Assembly (NCBI RefSeq): GCF_900100075.1
Contig: NZ_FNEG01000008.1
Span: 124,001 to 188,000, forward strand
DNA: 64,000 nt
Direction of reading: 5' to 3'
From: Chryseobacterium jejuense
GTDB lineage: Bacteria > Bacteroidota > Bacteroidia > Flavobacteriales > Weeksellaceae
In this document: positions 25,272 through 33,756 of the stretch, in pieces
Layout of the letters: every line of letters starts with the position of its first letter
Numbering within the stretch: the stretch's first letter is position 1
Program-made: the position numbers and the translations under genes
The notes under the pieces: model-generated
The model's database searches: none
What the model was told of the DNA's origin: nothing
The model's input: the letters and a program-made list of their open reading frames with translations, nothing else

Positions 25272-25967
25272 ATGAAAATGCAGCACGTTTTTTTTGACCT
25301 GGACAATACGCTCTGGGATCATCGTAGAAATGCCTATTTAACGATCAAAGAACTTTTCGAAAAGCAGGAAATCAATTCGAAGTATAACATAGACTTTGAA
25401 GAGTTTCATGCGGTTTACCATGATATTAATGAAGAATTATGGGAAAAAATCAGAGATGGAATTATAGGCAAAGAGTATTTGAGAGAACACCGTTTTTATG
25501 ACTCCTTCATGCATTTTGGAGTAGACAATAAAGAACTTTCCCTTTATTTTGAAGAGAATTTTCTGGATAATATTGTAAGTCATAATGAATTGGTGGAAGG
25601 GGCTGAAGATGTCCTTGAATATCTGAAGTCGAAGAATTATACACTTCATATTATTTCCAACGGCTTTCAGGAAGTAACAGAAAGAAAATGTACTCTTTCT
25701 GGAATTGCACCTTATTTTAAAACCATTACCAGTGCGGATGCAGTAGGGGTAAGGAAGCCAAATCCTAAAATTTTTGAATATTCCCTTGGACTTTCTGAAG
25801 CAAAGAAAGAAGAAAGCATCATGATTGGCGATGACTGGATTGCTGATGCTATAGGAGGAAGAGATTTCGGAATGGATACCATCTTCTTTGATGTATACAA
25901 AGAAGATAAACAAGAAACCGGATTAAAGTCTATTACCCATCTTCAACAGATTAAAGAATACTTATAA
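25272..25967 (+). CDS. HAD-family nucleotidase, YjjG type
   Basis: The HAD motifs are clear: motif I FFDLDNTLWDH with the nucleophile Asp at residue 9-11, motif II in IISNGFQEV, motif III lysine in GVRKPNPKIFE, and motif IV IGDDWIADAIGG. Length and motif I wording fit the YjjG family, which dephosphorylates noncanonical pyrimidine nucleotides. The ATG at 25272 (or 25278) is preferred to an upstream TTG. TAACTTTG at 25258-25265 resembles a -7 box immediately before the start, which would make a leaderless message. Confidence 0.88.
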   Translation: MKMQHVFFDLDNTLWDHRRNAYLTIKELFEKQEINSKYNIDFEEFHAVYHDINEELWEKIRDGIIGKEYLREHRFYDSFMHFGVDNKELSLYFEENFLDNIVSHNELVEGAEDVLEYLKSKNYTLHIISNGFQEVTERKCTLSGIAPYFKTITSADAVGVRKPNPKIFEYSLGLSEAKKEESIMIGDDWIADAIGGRDFGMDTIFFDVYKEDKQETGLKSITHLQQIKEYL

Positions 25968-26341
25968 TCTTTTATATTTCTAAAGTTGAAATAAGGCTTT
26001 GAAATTTTTTTATTGAACCATTAAGGCTATTGAAGCTATTAAGACGATTAAGACAACTATCATTGCGAGCCAAAGGTGAAGCAACCTCAACAGAACCACA
26101 CTTAATTCTCTTACTATCTTATCTCTACCTTAATGGTTTGTTTTTTTATGACTGATAAATGATCTTCTTTGTTTTCAAGCATCTGTGCTATTCTGTAAAA
26201 TCTTTGGTTAATTATAAAATACCACAAGACTATCAACACTCTGTATTTACATTTTAATTTTTACAAATTAAGCTGTTCCCAATTCTTTCCTAAATTGATT
26301 TGGAACTTTGCTTCATAATAATAACAGAAAAATTTAATATT
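25968..26341. repeat. Intergenic region with a long-range inverted repeat
   Basis: AACCATTAAGG (26016-26026) recurs as its exact reverse complement CCTTAATGGTT (26128-26138), bracketing about 100 bp of ATTAAG-rich sequence and a TCATTGCGAG...GAAGCAACCTC word typical of dispersed intergenic repeats. No transposase or ORF lies inside. The rest of the gap is AT-rich with no clear promoter consensus. Confidence 0.5.
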
Positions 26342-26791
26342 ATGAAAAATGTAAAGAAAATCACCAGCGTATTTATTTTAATTTTCTTATTGATCGGTGG
26401 CTTGATTTCAGCTCAGGACAGAGCGATCAATCCTAATCATTTACCTAAGACTACTAAAACATTTCTTGCAGGTCATTTTAAAGGCATTCCAGTATCATCT
26501 GCTATTGAAGACAGAGAAATCTACGGTGTGGATGAATATAAAGTCTATCTGAACAATGGGATGAAAATGGAATTTGACAGTAATGGAAACTGGAAAGAAG
26601 TAGATGGTAACCATCAGAAAATCCCTTATGGTTTTATTCCTGCTTCAATTAAAAATTATAGCAGCAGAAACTTCCCGAATACGCATATCGTTAAGATCGA
26701 AAAGAAGAGATGGTCTTATAAAACAGAGCTTTCCAACGGATTGGAACTGGAGTTCGACCGAAACGGCAATTTTAAAAAAATTGATGATTAG
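26342..26791 (+). CDS. Secreted protein with two PepSY-like (DUF2874-type) repeats
   Basis: A signal peptide (ending near LISAQ) is followed by two homologous halves: about 34-88 (YKVYLNNGMKMEFDSNGNWK) and 97-148 (YKTELSNGLELEFDRNGNFK). This is the putative PepSY-like/BLIP-like periplasmic family common in Bacteroidota. The ATG at 26342 was chosen because upstream in-frame codons spoil the signal peptide. A shorter single-repeat relative follows, then a two-component system, so it may be a target or sensor accessory of that system. Confidence 0.8.
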   Translation: MKNVKKITSVFILIFLLIGGLISAQDRAINPNHLPKTTKTFLAGHFKGIPVSSAIEDREIYGVDEYKVYLNNGMKMEFDSNGNWKEVDGNHQKIPYGFIPASIKNYSSRNFPNTHIVKIEKKRWSYKTELSNGLELEFDRNGNFKKIDD

Positions 26792-26825
26792 ATCAAATAA
26801 AGAGTAACAATAAAATTTTATGATT

Positions 26826-27032
26826 ATGGTAAACTGGTGTTTAATTAACAGTGATGGAAGAAAAGCTTCTTCCGCTAAGATTAGAAAGAGTATTGTGTCT
26901 TTTCTGACAAGGAACCATCCATGCAGCGTGATTGATTCTATTGAGAAAAAATATAATGCTTATAAAATTCATCTGATAAATGGTCTCTGTCTGATTTTTG
27001 ATGAGAATGGACATCATGTAAAAACGAATTAA
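26826..27032 (+). CDS. Short single-repeat PepSY-like protein without signal peptide
   Basis: This 68-residue protein matches the second half of the gene just upstream (IRKSIVSFLTRNHP; YKIHLINGLCLIFDENGHHVK against YKTELSNGLELEFDRNGNFK). It lacks any signal peptide and so looks like a duplicated half-gene or the remnant of a longer copy. Spacing to the upstream gene is 34 bp. It may be cytoplasmic, or a degenerate paralogue that is no longer exported. Confidence 0.55.
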   Translation: MVNWCLINSDGRKASSAKIRKSIVSFLTRNHPCSVIDSIEKKYNAYKIHLINGLCLIFDENGHHVKTN

Positions 27033-27213
27033 TTTTTAAAGTAAGAAAGTTGGGAGTGGGAAGAGGGAAGTTGGATAGAACGATTTTGAAATTGTTTGCC
27101 ACTTAGAGACGGATCGTTGCAGGTGGTATAAAAGTAACTTCCAGCCTCCTTCTTCCAGCTTCCAACCTGATAATTTCATATATTTGATATACGTTATCCA
27201 AGCAGCAGAGCCT

Positions 27214-27885
27214 ATGAAGATTTTAATAGTAGAAGATGAACCGGACCTAAGGGATACTGTACAGAAGTTTCTGGAAGCAGAACATTTCATTGTAGAATAT
27301 GCAGAAAACTATAGTACCGGACTGGAAAAGATTATTTCCTATGAATATGACTGTATTCTGTTGGATATTATGCTACCGGATGGAAATGGGATAGATCTCC
27401 TGCGGGAAATCAAGAAAATGCATAAAAAAGACCCTGTAATTATCCTTTCTGCTAAAGATTCTGTAGATGATAAAGTGACAGGGCTAGAAATAGGAGCCGA
27501 TGATTATCTGGCCAAACCATTTCACCTTGCAGAACTGATGGCAAGAATCAGATCTGTCATAAGAAGAAAAAATCAGGATGGTGAGAATATCATCAGGTAT
27601 AAAAATATCAGCATTGATCCGGAAAACAGAAATGTTAAGGTAGGAAACGAAGACCTTGTGCTCAACCGAAAAGAATATGATCTTCTCTACTATTTCGTTA
27701 TACATCCGGAAAAAACATTGCAGAAAACAACTCTTGCAGAAGCTATCTGGGGAGATTATATCGATCAGGCAGACAGTCTTGATTTTATTTATTCACAAAT
27801 TAAAAACCTCCGTAAAAAACTGAAAGCCCTTGATGCCGAAGCAGATTTTCAGGCTGTTTACGGAATAGGATATAAATTCGTCTGA
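27214..27885 (+). CDS. OmpR-family response regulator
   Basis: A receiver domain (1-115) has the acidic pair in VEDEPD, the phospho-Asp in ILLDIMLPDGNG, the Thr/Ser-region ILSAKDS and the lysine in YLAKPF. A winged-helix DNA-binding domain (about 130-223) has LNRKEYDLLYYF and the recognition segment YSQIKNLRKKL. ATG 27214 gives the standard N-terminus MKILIVEDEP. Its stop and the kinase start overlap in ATGA, so the pair is coupled. Confidence 0.95.
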   Translation: MKILIVEDEPDLRDTVQKFLEAEHFIVEYAENYSTGLEKIISYEYDCILLDIMLPDGNGIDLLREIKKMHKKDPVIILSAKDSVDDKVTGLEIGADDYLAKPFHLAELMARIRSVIRRKNQDGENIIRYKNISIDPENRNVKVGNEDLVLNRKEYDLLYYFVIHPEKTLQKTTLAEAIWGDYIDQADSLDFIYSQIKNLRKKLKALDAEADFQAVYGIGYKFV

Positions 27886-29171
27886 TGAAGGTTTCATTAA
27901 AATATTATACGATAAAATACCTTATCATGATCCTGCTGCTGATTATTGCAGTATGGGCAGGGCTGTTTTATGCCTATATTCTGGATGAGGTACATGATAA
28001 TGTAGATGATGGATTAAAGGATAGAAAGATACAGATTATCAAAGCGGTATATCTAAATCCGCAGTTGCTAAAGAATAATGATTTTGGATTCAATGAATTT
28101 AAGATTATGCCGATCACTGCTGCAGAATACCAAAACAAAAGCAGACTCTATAATAAGATGTATTATATGGAGTATGATGATAAAGACCAGCCTTATCGTG
28201 TATTGGAAGCAGATTTTATAGATCAGTATAAAAATCATCAGAGGCTTGTCATCAGAACATCCACGGTAGAAGAAGATGAGCTGATTTATGACCTTACAAC
28301 GGCTTTAATTGTTCTTTATATTCTTTTGGTGGTGAGTATTGTTGCTGTTAACAGTTATCTGCTGAATAAGGCAATGCGGCCATTCTATTTAATTTTGGAT
28401 AAATTGAAGAAATACCAGTTTGGAATTCCCTTTTCTCAGGCCGAGCAGAATTATTCCATCAAAGAATTTGAGGAGCTGAATGTGGAAATCAACGAGATGA
28501 TTGACCGTAATGAACTTGTTTTCTACCAGCAGAAACAGTTTATTGAAAATGCTTCTCACGAACTTCAGACACCATTGGCAATCGTTATTAATAAAATAGA
28601 TCTTCTGATTCAGAATGATAATCTTGATAAAAAGAACCTGACCTTTCTCACGGAAGTTAAAAATGATCTGAGAAGAATGGTAGGATTGAATAAATCTCTG
28701 CTAATGCTCTCCAAGATTGAGAACAGTCAGTTTAATACAATATCAGAGGTTGATTTTAATGTGATGGTGAATAAACTTGTAGAGAATTATGAAGACTTTA
28801 TTGCCTTTAAAAATGTAGAAGTTAATATTATTGAAAAAGGAGTTTTTAAAGCTAGTTTTAATCAAGACCTTGCAGATATCCTTCTTTCTAATTTGCTTAA
28901 AAATGCCGTTAAATACAATAACGAGGAAGGAACTTTAAATATTTTTATGGAGAACAACAGGATTATCTTTCAAAATAGTGGAACGCAGGCTTCGTTGGAT
29001 AAATCCAGGATTTTTAACCGTTTTTATAAACAGAGCTCCGACCATACCTCTACGGGCTTAGGATTATCCATTATTAAAACAATCATCAAACAATATCCGG
29101 GTTGGGATATTACCTATGAGTTTGAAGATCAAATGCACTATTTCATTCTTACAAAAAATAAGATATCATAA
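27885..29171 (+). CDS. Membrane sensor histidine kinase (partner of the OmpR regulator)
   Basis: Two membrane helices (about 9-30 and 143-165) flank a periplasmic region of roughly 110 residues. A HisKA domain with the phospho-His in ENASHELQTPLA and an HATPase domain with LLKNAVKYNN (N-box) and STGLGLSIIKTI (G-box) follow. It is translationally coupled to the preceding regulator. The PepSY-like secreted proteins upstream may belong to its regulon, as such proteins often neighbour these kinases. Confidence 0.93.
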   Translation: MKVSLKYYTIKYLIMILLLIIAVWAGLFYAYILDEVHDNVDDGLKDRKIQIIKAVYLNPQLLKNNDFGFNEFKIMPITAAEYQNKSRLYNKMYYMEYDDKDQPYRVLEADFIDQYKNHQRLVIRTSTVEEDELIYDLTTALIVLYILLVVSIVAVNSYLLNKAMRPFYLILDKLKKYQFGIPFSQAEQNYSIKEFEELNVEINEMIDRNELVFYQQKQFIENASHELQTPLAIVINKIDLLIQNDNLDKKNLTFLTEVKNDLRRMVGLNKSLLMLSKIENSQFNTISEVDFNVMVNKLVENYEDFIAFKNVEVNIIEKGVFKASFNQDLADILLSNLLKNAVKYNNEEGTLNIFMENNRIIFQNSGTQASLDKSRIFNRFYKQSSDHTSTGLGLSIIKTIIKQYPGWDITYEFEDQMHYFILTKNKIS

Positions 29172-29173
29172 AA

Positions 29174-29207
29174 AAATCGGCTGCCTCAGAATTGAGACAG
29201 CCGATTT
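29174..29207. terminator. Bidirectional terminator between the kinase gene and trpS
   Basis: AAATCGGCTG (29174-29183) and CAGCCGATTT (29198-29207) form a 10-bp stem that continues inward with CCTCA/TGAGA-type pairing. A- and T-runs flank it on both sides. It lies between convergent genes and can serve both. Confidence 0.82.
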
Positions 29208-29227
29208 CTTATATCTAAAGTTTAGAA

Positions 29228-30196
29228 TTAGTATCCTAAGCTTGTTCTTACTCTTCTAAGAGTTTCCAGAGCAATCGGTTTTGTTTTTGCAGCACCTTCC
29301 TGAAGTTTAGCCTCTAGTTCATCAAGATTGTTCATGTAATAATTGAACGTTTCTCTTTCTTTCTCAAAACGAACTAAAATAAGATCTAAAAGCTCTTTTT
29401 TCGCATGACCATATCCGAAGTTACCTGCTAAATATTTTGCTCTTAATTCCTCAGTCTGCTCAGACGTAGCAATAAGCTCATAAATCTGGAATGTTTTATC
29501 AGTTGCAGGATCTTTAGGCTCTTCTAAAGACCTAGAATCAGACTCAATACTCATCACCTGTTTCTTCAATTCTTTTTCAGGCAGGAAGATATTGATGATA
29601 TTTCCCATTGATTTAGACATTTTACGGCCATCTGTTCCCGGAACATATTTGGTGTCTTCCTGAAGTTCAGATTGTGGAAGTACAAAAACTTCACCCATCT
29701 GGTTGTTAAACCTTGAAGCTACATCTCTTGCAATTTCCAAATGCTGAAGCTGATCTTTTCCTACAGGAACTATCTCTGCATCATACAGTAAAATATCTGC
29801 AGCCATCAAAATAGGGTAGGTAAACAAACCGGCATTTACATCCTGAAGTCTGTCAGCCTTATCCTTAAATGAATGCGCTAATGTTAATCTTTGAAAAGGG
29901 AAAAAACATGATAAATGCCAAGATAGTTCACAGGTTTCAGCGATATCACTTTGTCTGTAGAAAAATGTTTTTTCGGTATCTAATCCACAAGCAAGCCAAG
30001 CCGCAGCAATCTCGTAGGTATTCTGTCTTAAAGTCTGCGCATCTTTAATCTGGGTAAGAGTATGAAGATTCGCAATAAATAAAAATGATTCATTTCCTTC
30101 CTGCTTAGAAAGTTCGATAGCAGGAATAATAGCCCCTAATAAATTTCCAAGATGGGGTGTTCCGGTGGCTTGAATGCCGGTAAGAATTCTTGACAT
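29228..30196 (-). CDS. trpS: Tryptophanyl-tRNA synthetase
   Basis: This 322-residue class I synthetase charges tRNA-Trp. The HIGH-like motif is TPHLGNLLGA near residue 13 and the KMSKS motif is KMSKSMGN near residue 190. The length agrees with bacterial TrpRS. On the minus strand a TAAATTTG box (complement of 30232-30239) lies about 36 bp before the start and may be its -7 element. It is a single-gene unit. Confidence 0.97.
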   Translation of the reverse strand: MSRILTGIQATGTPHLGNLLGAIIPAIELSKQEGNESFLFIANLHTLTQIKDAQTLRQNTYEIAAAWLACGLDTEKTFFYRQSDIAETCELSWHLSCFFPFQRLTLAHSFKDKADRLQDVNAGLFTYPILMAADILLYDAEIVPVGKDQLQHLEIARDVASRFNNQMGEVFVLPQSELQEDTKYVPGTDGRKMSKSMGNIINIFLPEKELKKQVMSIESDSRSLEEPKDPATDKTFQIYELIATSEQTEELRAKYLAGNFGYGHAKKELLDLILVRFEKERETFNYYMNNLDELEAKLQEGAAKTKPIALETLRRVRTSLGY

Positions 30197-30317
30197 TTGT
30201 TTAAAATTTATATTTAAAAATTAATGAATTGCAAATTTACGCAAAATTACTTTCTAATTGCGTTATACTATTCGATTCCTACTCTTTTCTTTAATGAAGA
30301 ATTCTGGATCAATAAAC

Positions 30318-31178
30318 CTATTTCTTTAATTCAATTTTATAGATAAAAGTAAGAACCTTGAAATGCCACAGTGTTAAAGTTTGTTCTGCTAATATAGTAT
30401 CATTTTCGGAACCAATAATGAGACAATCACGGAATGAACGCATAAATTGTGACCAATATTCACCTTTAGAATCTTTAAGTAAAAAATAAAAACCAGCATC
30501 ACCAAATTTTTTTCCTGAAGAATCTAAAATCAGTTCTCCATTTTTTCCGACGCTAGGAGTCATCAACACGGTTGCATTCCCATTGGGTAAAGGAAATACA
30601 GCCTTTACGCAAGTTTTTCCTGACGGTAAATTGCTGATGCCATAAACTCCGGAATAGATAACCTGCCCGGTCGATTCAATAGAACGATACCAAAACGTGT
30701 ATTTTATTTCATTGGTCTTGGGATCGGTAAGGTTGATGATTTCGCTTTTTAGAGATTCTGAACCGTCAATTTCTTTTGTAGGAATATTCAGTTGGTTAAT
30801 TCTATTACTGAATAATTTATTAATTAAAATTCCAAAAAATTTGAAATATGGATTCCATTTTATAGAAAAATTTAAGTTATGATTTGAGGTGTTTTCATAG
30901 AAGTCAATCACATTTTTGGATAAATTGGAGAACTCATCTTCAGATAAGTTAAGCTTTAGCATTGAAGGAATAATACCTTTTACTTTTGAGTCTTTTTCTA
31001 CAATTAGATTTTCTTTTTCTGCAAATTGATGAATAAAATCCTCACTCATTGCATTCAAATTACCAAAAGGTCCCATTAGCCAGAGAGAGTCTTCAGGCTT
31101 AATTTTTCTTCCACGCAGAATTACCCATTGTTGAGTAAACCAGTCCTGGAATTTCTGTAGAGGATAAGCAAATCCCAT
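30318..31178 (-). CDS. Uncharacterised protein coupled to the CrtA-like gene
   Basis: From the ATG at 31178 this is a 286-residue protein beginning MGFAYPLQKFQDWFTQQW. It has no signal peptide and no membrane helix I can defend. The C-terminal half (YSGVYGISNLPSGKTCVKAVFP, GDAGFYFLLKDSKGEYW) looks beta-rich. I do not recognise the family. It starts one base after the stop of the spheroidene-monooxygenase-like gene, so the two are almost certainly one transcript and probably act together. An upstream extension of 18 codons overlaps that gene and was rejected. Confidence 0.65.
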   Translation of the reverse strand: MGFAYPLQKFQDWFTQQWVILRGRKIKPEDSLWLMGPFGNLNAMSEDFIHQFAEKENLIVEKDSKVKGIIPSMLKLNLSEDEFSNLSKNVIDFYENTSNHNLNFSIKWNPYFKFFGILINKLFSNRINQLNIPTKEIDGSESLKSEIINLTDPKTNEIKYTFWYRSIESTGQVIYSGVYGISNLPSGKTCVKAVFPLPNGNATVLMTPSVGKNGELILDSSGKKFGDAGFYFLLKDSKGEYWSQFMRSFRDCLIIGSENDTILAEQTLTLWHFKVLTFIYKIELKK

Positions 31179-31179
31179 T

Positions 31180-31890
31180 TTAGTTGTTTTTGAGATATGG
31201 AATAATGTTGTGTTGCCCATTCCATTCCCCAAATTCTGAAATAGGTTTAAAGCGCAAAGTGGTAAATTCGAAATGAAAATCTTTTCGATCTCTTTCTTTC
31301 ATTGCGTTGGCGTGCCTTTCTGGTTTTGGAACTTTGCTATGTCCATGAACCATATCAGTCATTTCTTTTTGATTTTTCCAAATTGAAAAAGTGGAAATGG
31401 TATTAGGGAATTTGATGGAGGCCAAAGATAAAGTTGTTGCCGGATGGTCTCGAACTAATTTTTCAACAGGTCTTCCCCAATGAATAAATCTAGGGATTTC
31501 CAAAAATTTCATTCTGGCAATGGTAACTGCAACGACTGGCGAATTCGGATTTTCAAATTCTGCGGTTTCATCAGGAATTTCAAATTTGTTGAATTTTCCC
31601 CATTTTCTCATAAAAGTTAATCTTGTGTGCCAACCTTCAGATAAAATTTTTCCTAAACTGTCTTTAGCTAAAAAATTTTCGATATCACTTTCATCTTCCC
31701 ATTGTGCAAATACAGCGATTTGTCTTATCAACATTCGGGAGGGTGAAAAAATAGGAGAGCCTAAAGTCATCACCGTCATAATTTCTGCGTGAATTAACCC
31801 TGAGATATTTCTTGACTTTGGTGAAGAAAAAAGAATTCTGAGTGCAGAAAGGTAATCTGTTTTTACTAAATGATACGTGAAGACACTCAT
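31180..31890 (-). CDS. Spheroidene monooxygenase (CrtA)-like protein
   Basis: From the ATG at 31890 the protein is 236 residues, the size of CrtA. The second half matches that family from memory: an AVTIARMKFLEIPRFI segment, a conserved LSLASIKFPNTISTFSIWKN stretch, and a closing NAMKERDRKDFHFEF region. CrtA enzymes are heme-containing and insert a keto group into carotenoids. No carotenoid gene is adjacent, so the substrate may differ. A longer frame (to 31977) overlaps the upstream gene and has a non-family N-terminus. It is coupled to an uncharacterised downstream gene. Confidence 0.7.
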   Translation of the reverse strand: MSVFTYHLVKTDYLSALRILFSSPKSRNISGLIHAEIMTVMTLGSPIFSPSRMLIRQIAVFAQWEDESDIENFLAKDSLGKILSEGWHTRLTFMRKWGKFNKFEIPDETAEFENPNSPVVAVTIARMKFLEIPRFIHWGRPVEKLVRDHPATTLSLASIKFPNTISTFSIWKNQKEMTDMVHGHSKVPKPERHANAMKERDRKDFHFEFTTLRFKPISEFGEWNGQHNIIPYLKNN

Positions 31891-31916
31891 TTTTGTGATT
31901 GTATTTGTTTTTAATA

Positions 31917-32561
31917 CTAAGGAATAATAATCTTTTCCCCACCAAATTTCGGCTCCACTCCAAATATCAAATCCCAATATACCTTAGCTTTGGCAAGATA
32001 CTCTCTTAAATTGGTCTTTAAACCTGCATATTTATTCACATCTTCTGCATTATACCCAAAGGCCTGTATTCCGTTTTTCTGGGCAAGGAAGACCGCTCTT
32101 TCGTTGTGAAACTTTTGAGAGATGATCGTCAGTTTGGTTTGGCCAAAAATATCTTTAGCCCGCACCACTGAATCCAAAGTTCGGAATCCTGCATGATCCA
32201 GAATGATTTTATCCTGTGGAATTCCCCGTTGTACAAGTGCAAACTGCATATCTTCAGGCTCATTGTAATCCTTACTGCTGTTGTCTCCACTTACGATAAT
32301 GTATTGAATTTTTCCGCTTTTGTACAGAGCGGTAGCCGCTTTAATCCTGTTATAGAAGTAGGCATTGGGCATTCCGTTGCTTAACGTTTTTCCAGTTCCC
32401 AATAGTAGTGCAGTTTTTGCTTCCGGTACATCAGCAATATTGTAAGATACAGAAGCTGCGCTGTCCTTTTTAATGTTGTAATTGGCCCAGGCAATAAAAA
32501 TAATTCCTGCGACCAGAAGAAGCAGGAAAAATTTAAAAATATTTTTGATTGTTTTTCTCAT
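31917..32561 (-). CDS. SanA/ElyC/YdcF-family envelope protein
   Basis: A single N-terminal membrane helix (FKFFLLLLVAGIIFIAW) precedes a DUF218-type domain with LLLGTGKTLSNG, IIVSGDN and the histidine-bearing IISQKFHNERA segment. SanA/ElyC proteins act at the cell envelope and influence permeability or peptidoglycan precursors in enterobacteria. It follows lspA by 14 bp on the same strand, so it is probably in that operon. Confidence 0.85.
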   Translation of the reverse strand: MRKTIKNIFKFFLLLLVAGIIFIAWANYNIKKDSAASVSYNIADVPEAKTALLLGTGKTLSNGMPNAYFYNRIKAATALYKSGKIQYIIVSGDNSSKDYNEPEDMQFALVQRGIPQDKIILDHAGFRTLDSVVRAKDIFGQTKLTIISQKFHNERAVFLAQKNGIQAFGYNAEDVNKYAGLKTNLREYLAKAKVYWDLIFGVEPKFGGEKIIIP

Positions 32562-32575
32562 TCGAAATACATCTG

Positions 32576-33217
32576 TTAGAATTCAAGTCCGTTAGGGAAT
32601 GCTTTTTTTCTGAAGATTAATAAGAAAGCAGCTCCTACAGTAATTGCTGAATCGGCAACATTGAAAATATATTTAAAGAATTCAATATGCTTTCCGCCTA
32701 TGATAGGCCAGCTATCCGGAACATACCAGTCTACTACCGGGAAGTGAAGCATATCTACAACACATCCTTTCATAAAAGTGGAATATCCTTGCCCAAAAGG
32801 AACAAATTTTGAAACTCCGCCGTAGCCAATCCATCGGTCAGTGCTGGCGTCATAAACCGTTCCGCTGTCGAAGATCATTCCGTAGAACATTCCGTCAATA
32901 AGGTTTCCGATAGCTCCGGCAAAGATGATCGCCATTGGAACCAACAGATAGTTGGAGGCTCCTTCTTTCAACCATTTTTTAAACATATAAACCATTCCTC
33001 CGATCAGGAAAATCCTTAGAATAACAAGGAAGTATTTCCCGATAATGCCACCAAAATGAAAGCCATAAGCCATTCCTGGATTTTCAACAAAAGTTTTATT
33101 AAAGAATCCTTCTATAACCGGAATACTCTCATTCAGTTCGAAATGAGTTTTAATATAAATTTTTGAGGCTTGGTCTATCAACAACACCAAAAATGTGATA
33201 GCTAAGATCTTTTTCAT
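32576..33217 (-). CDS. lspA: Lipoprotein signal peptidase (signal peptidase II)
   Basis: The protein has four hydrophobic segments and the catalytic aspartates in GCVVDMLHF and FNVADSAITVG, together with GNLIDG in the third segment. It removes signal peptides from prolipoproteins in the inner membrane. At 213 residues it is longer than the usual 160 because of an insertion (about 115-150), a feature common in Bacteroidota. Its start overlaps the stop of the upstream small gene in TAATG. The many lipoproteins in this window depend on it. Confidence 0.94.
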   Translation of the reverse strand: MKKILAITFLVLLIDQASKIYIKTHFELNESIPVIEGFFNKTFVENPGMAYGFHFGGIIGKYFLVILRIFLIGGMVYMFKKWLKEGASNYLLVPMAIIFAGAIGNLIDGMFYGMIFDSGTVYDASTDRWIGYGGVSKFVPFGQGYSTFMKGCVVDMLHFPVVDWYVPDSWPIIGGKHIEFFKYIFNVADSAITVGAAFLLIFRKKAFPNGLEF

Positions 33218-33414
33218 TACTGTTGTCCTTTAGGTTTTGAAGGTTTTGCAGCTGGTTTTACATTCTTATTATCGCTAGCTTTCTTAATCACTTTTTGTCC
33301 GTTATATGAACTTTTCACGTGAGCTTTCTCAAATTTAATGTTCATTTCTTTCAAAACACCTTTCAGTGCGTTAAGCTCCATTGCATTTTTTGGATGTACT
33401 ATGATTGATTCCAT
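33217..33414 (-). CDS. Small basic protein of the DUF2683 type
   Basis: This 65-residue protein begins MESIIVHPKNAMELNALKG, typical of a small Bacteroidota family in which a short alpha/beta head is followed by a Lys/Pro-rich tail. The stop overlaps the lspA start by one base, so translation is coupled. The function is unknown. Confidence 0.7.
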   Translation of the reverse strand: MESIIVHPKNAMELNALKGVLKEMNIKFEKAHVKSSYNGQKVIKKASDNKNVKPAAKPSKPKGQQ

Positions 33415-33432
33415 TTCTTAGTATTTAATTTT

Positions 33433-33678
33433 TTACATTTTGGACAATTCGTCGAGTCTTTTCCTATCTTTTTCAGATAGATCGTTGATCCCATTTTTGC
33501 CCATCTTACTCAACAATCTGTCTATTTCTTTCTCCCGGTCACGTTTATCAGAATTAAACTGGTCATCAATGGTGTAGTAAGTGTGCTTCTTTGGAGAAAA
33601 TCTATTCTTGATCCATTCTCTGTTGAAAAAAGCCAGCACTACTGCCACAATGATTACCAAAATCAATACTTCGCTCAT
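33433..33678 (-). CDS. Small membrane-anchored protein (DUF6576-like tail)
   Basis: An N-terminal membrane helix (VLILVIIVAVVLAFF) is followed by a charged segment, YYTIDDQFNSDKRDREKEID, and a helical end GINDLSEKDRKRLDELS. That tail resembles the domain found at the C-terminus of some Bacteroidota rhomboid proteases. It lies 18 bp before the DUF2683-like gene in the same operon. No function can be assigned. Confidence 0.65.
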   Translation of the reverse strand: MSEVLILVIIVAVVLAFFNREWIKNRFSPKKHTYYTIDDQFNSDKRDREKEIDRLLSKMGKNGINDLSEKDRKRLDELSKM

Positions 33679-33756
33679 GGGTATACATTAAAAATTAGGT
33701 TTATAAAGTATCCACAGATACAATATAAACCCAATATTATTTTACAAACCTTACGG

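Noticed and set aside
26016..26138. Insertion sequence or MITE bounded by AACCATTAAGG inverted ends
   Set aside because: The perfect arms are only 11 bp, there is no transposase and no clear target-site duplication; kept only as an intergenic inverted repeat.
30318..31977. Long overlap between the CrtA-like gene and the following gene, and between the CrtA-like gene and the SanA-like gene
   Set aside because: Both overlaps vanish when internal ATG starts (31178 and 31890) are used, which also give natural protein N-termini.
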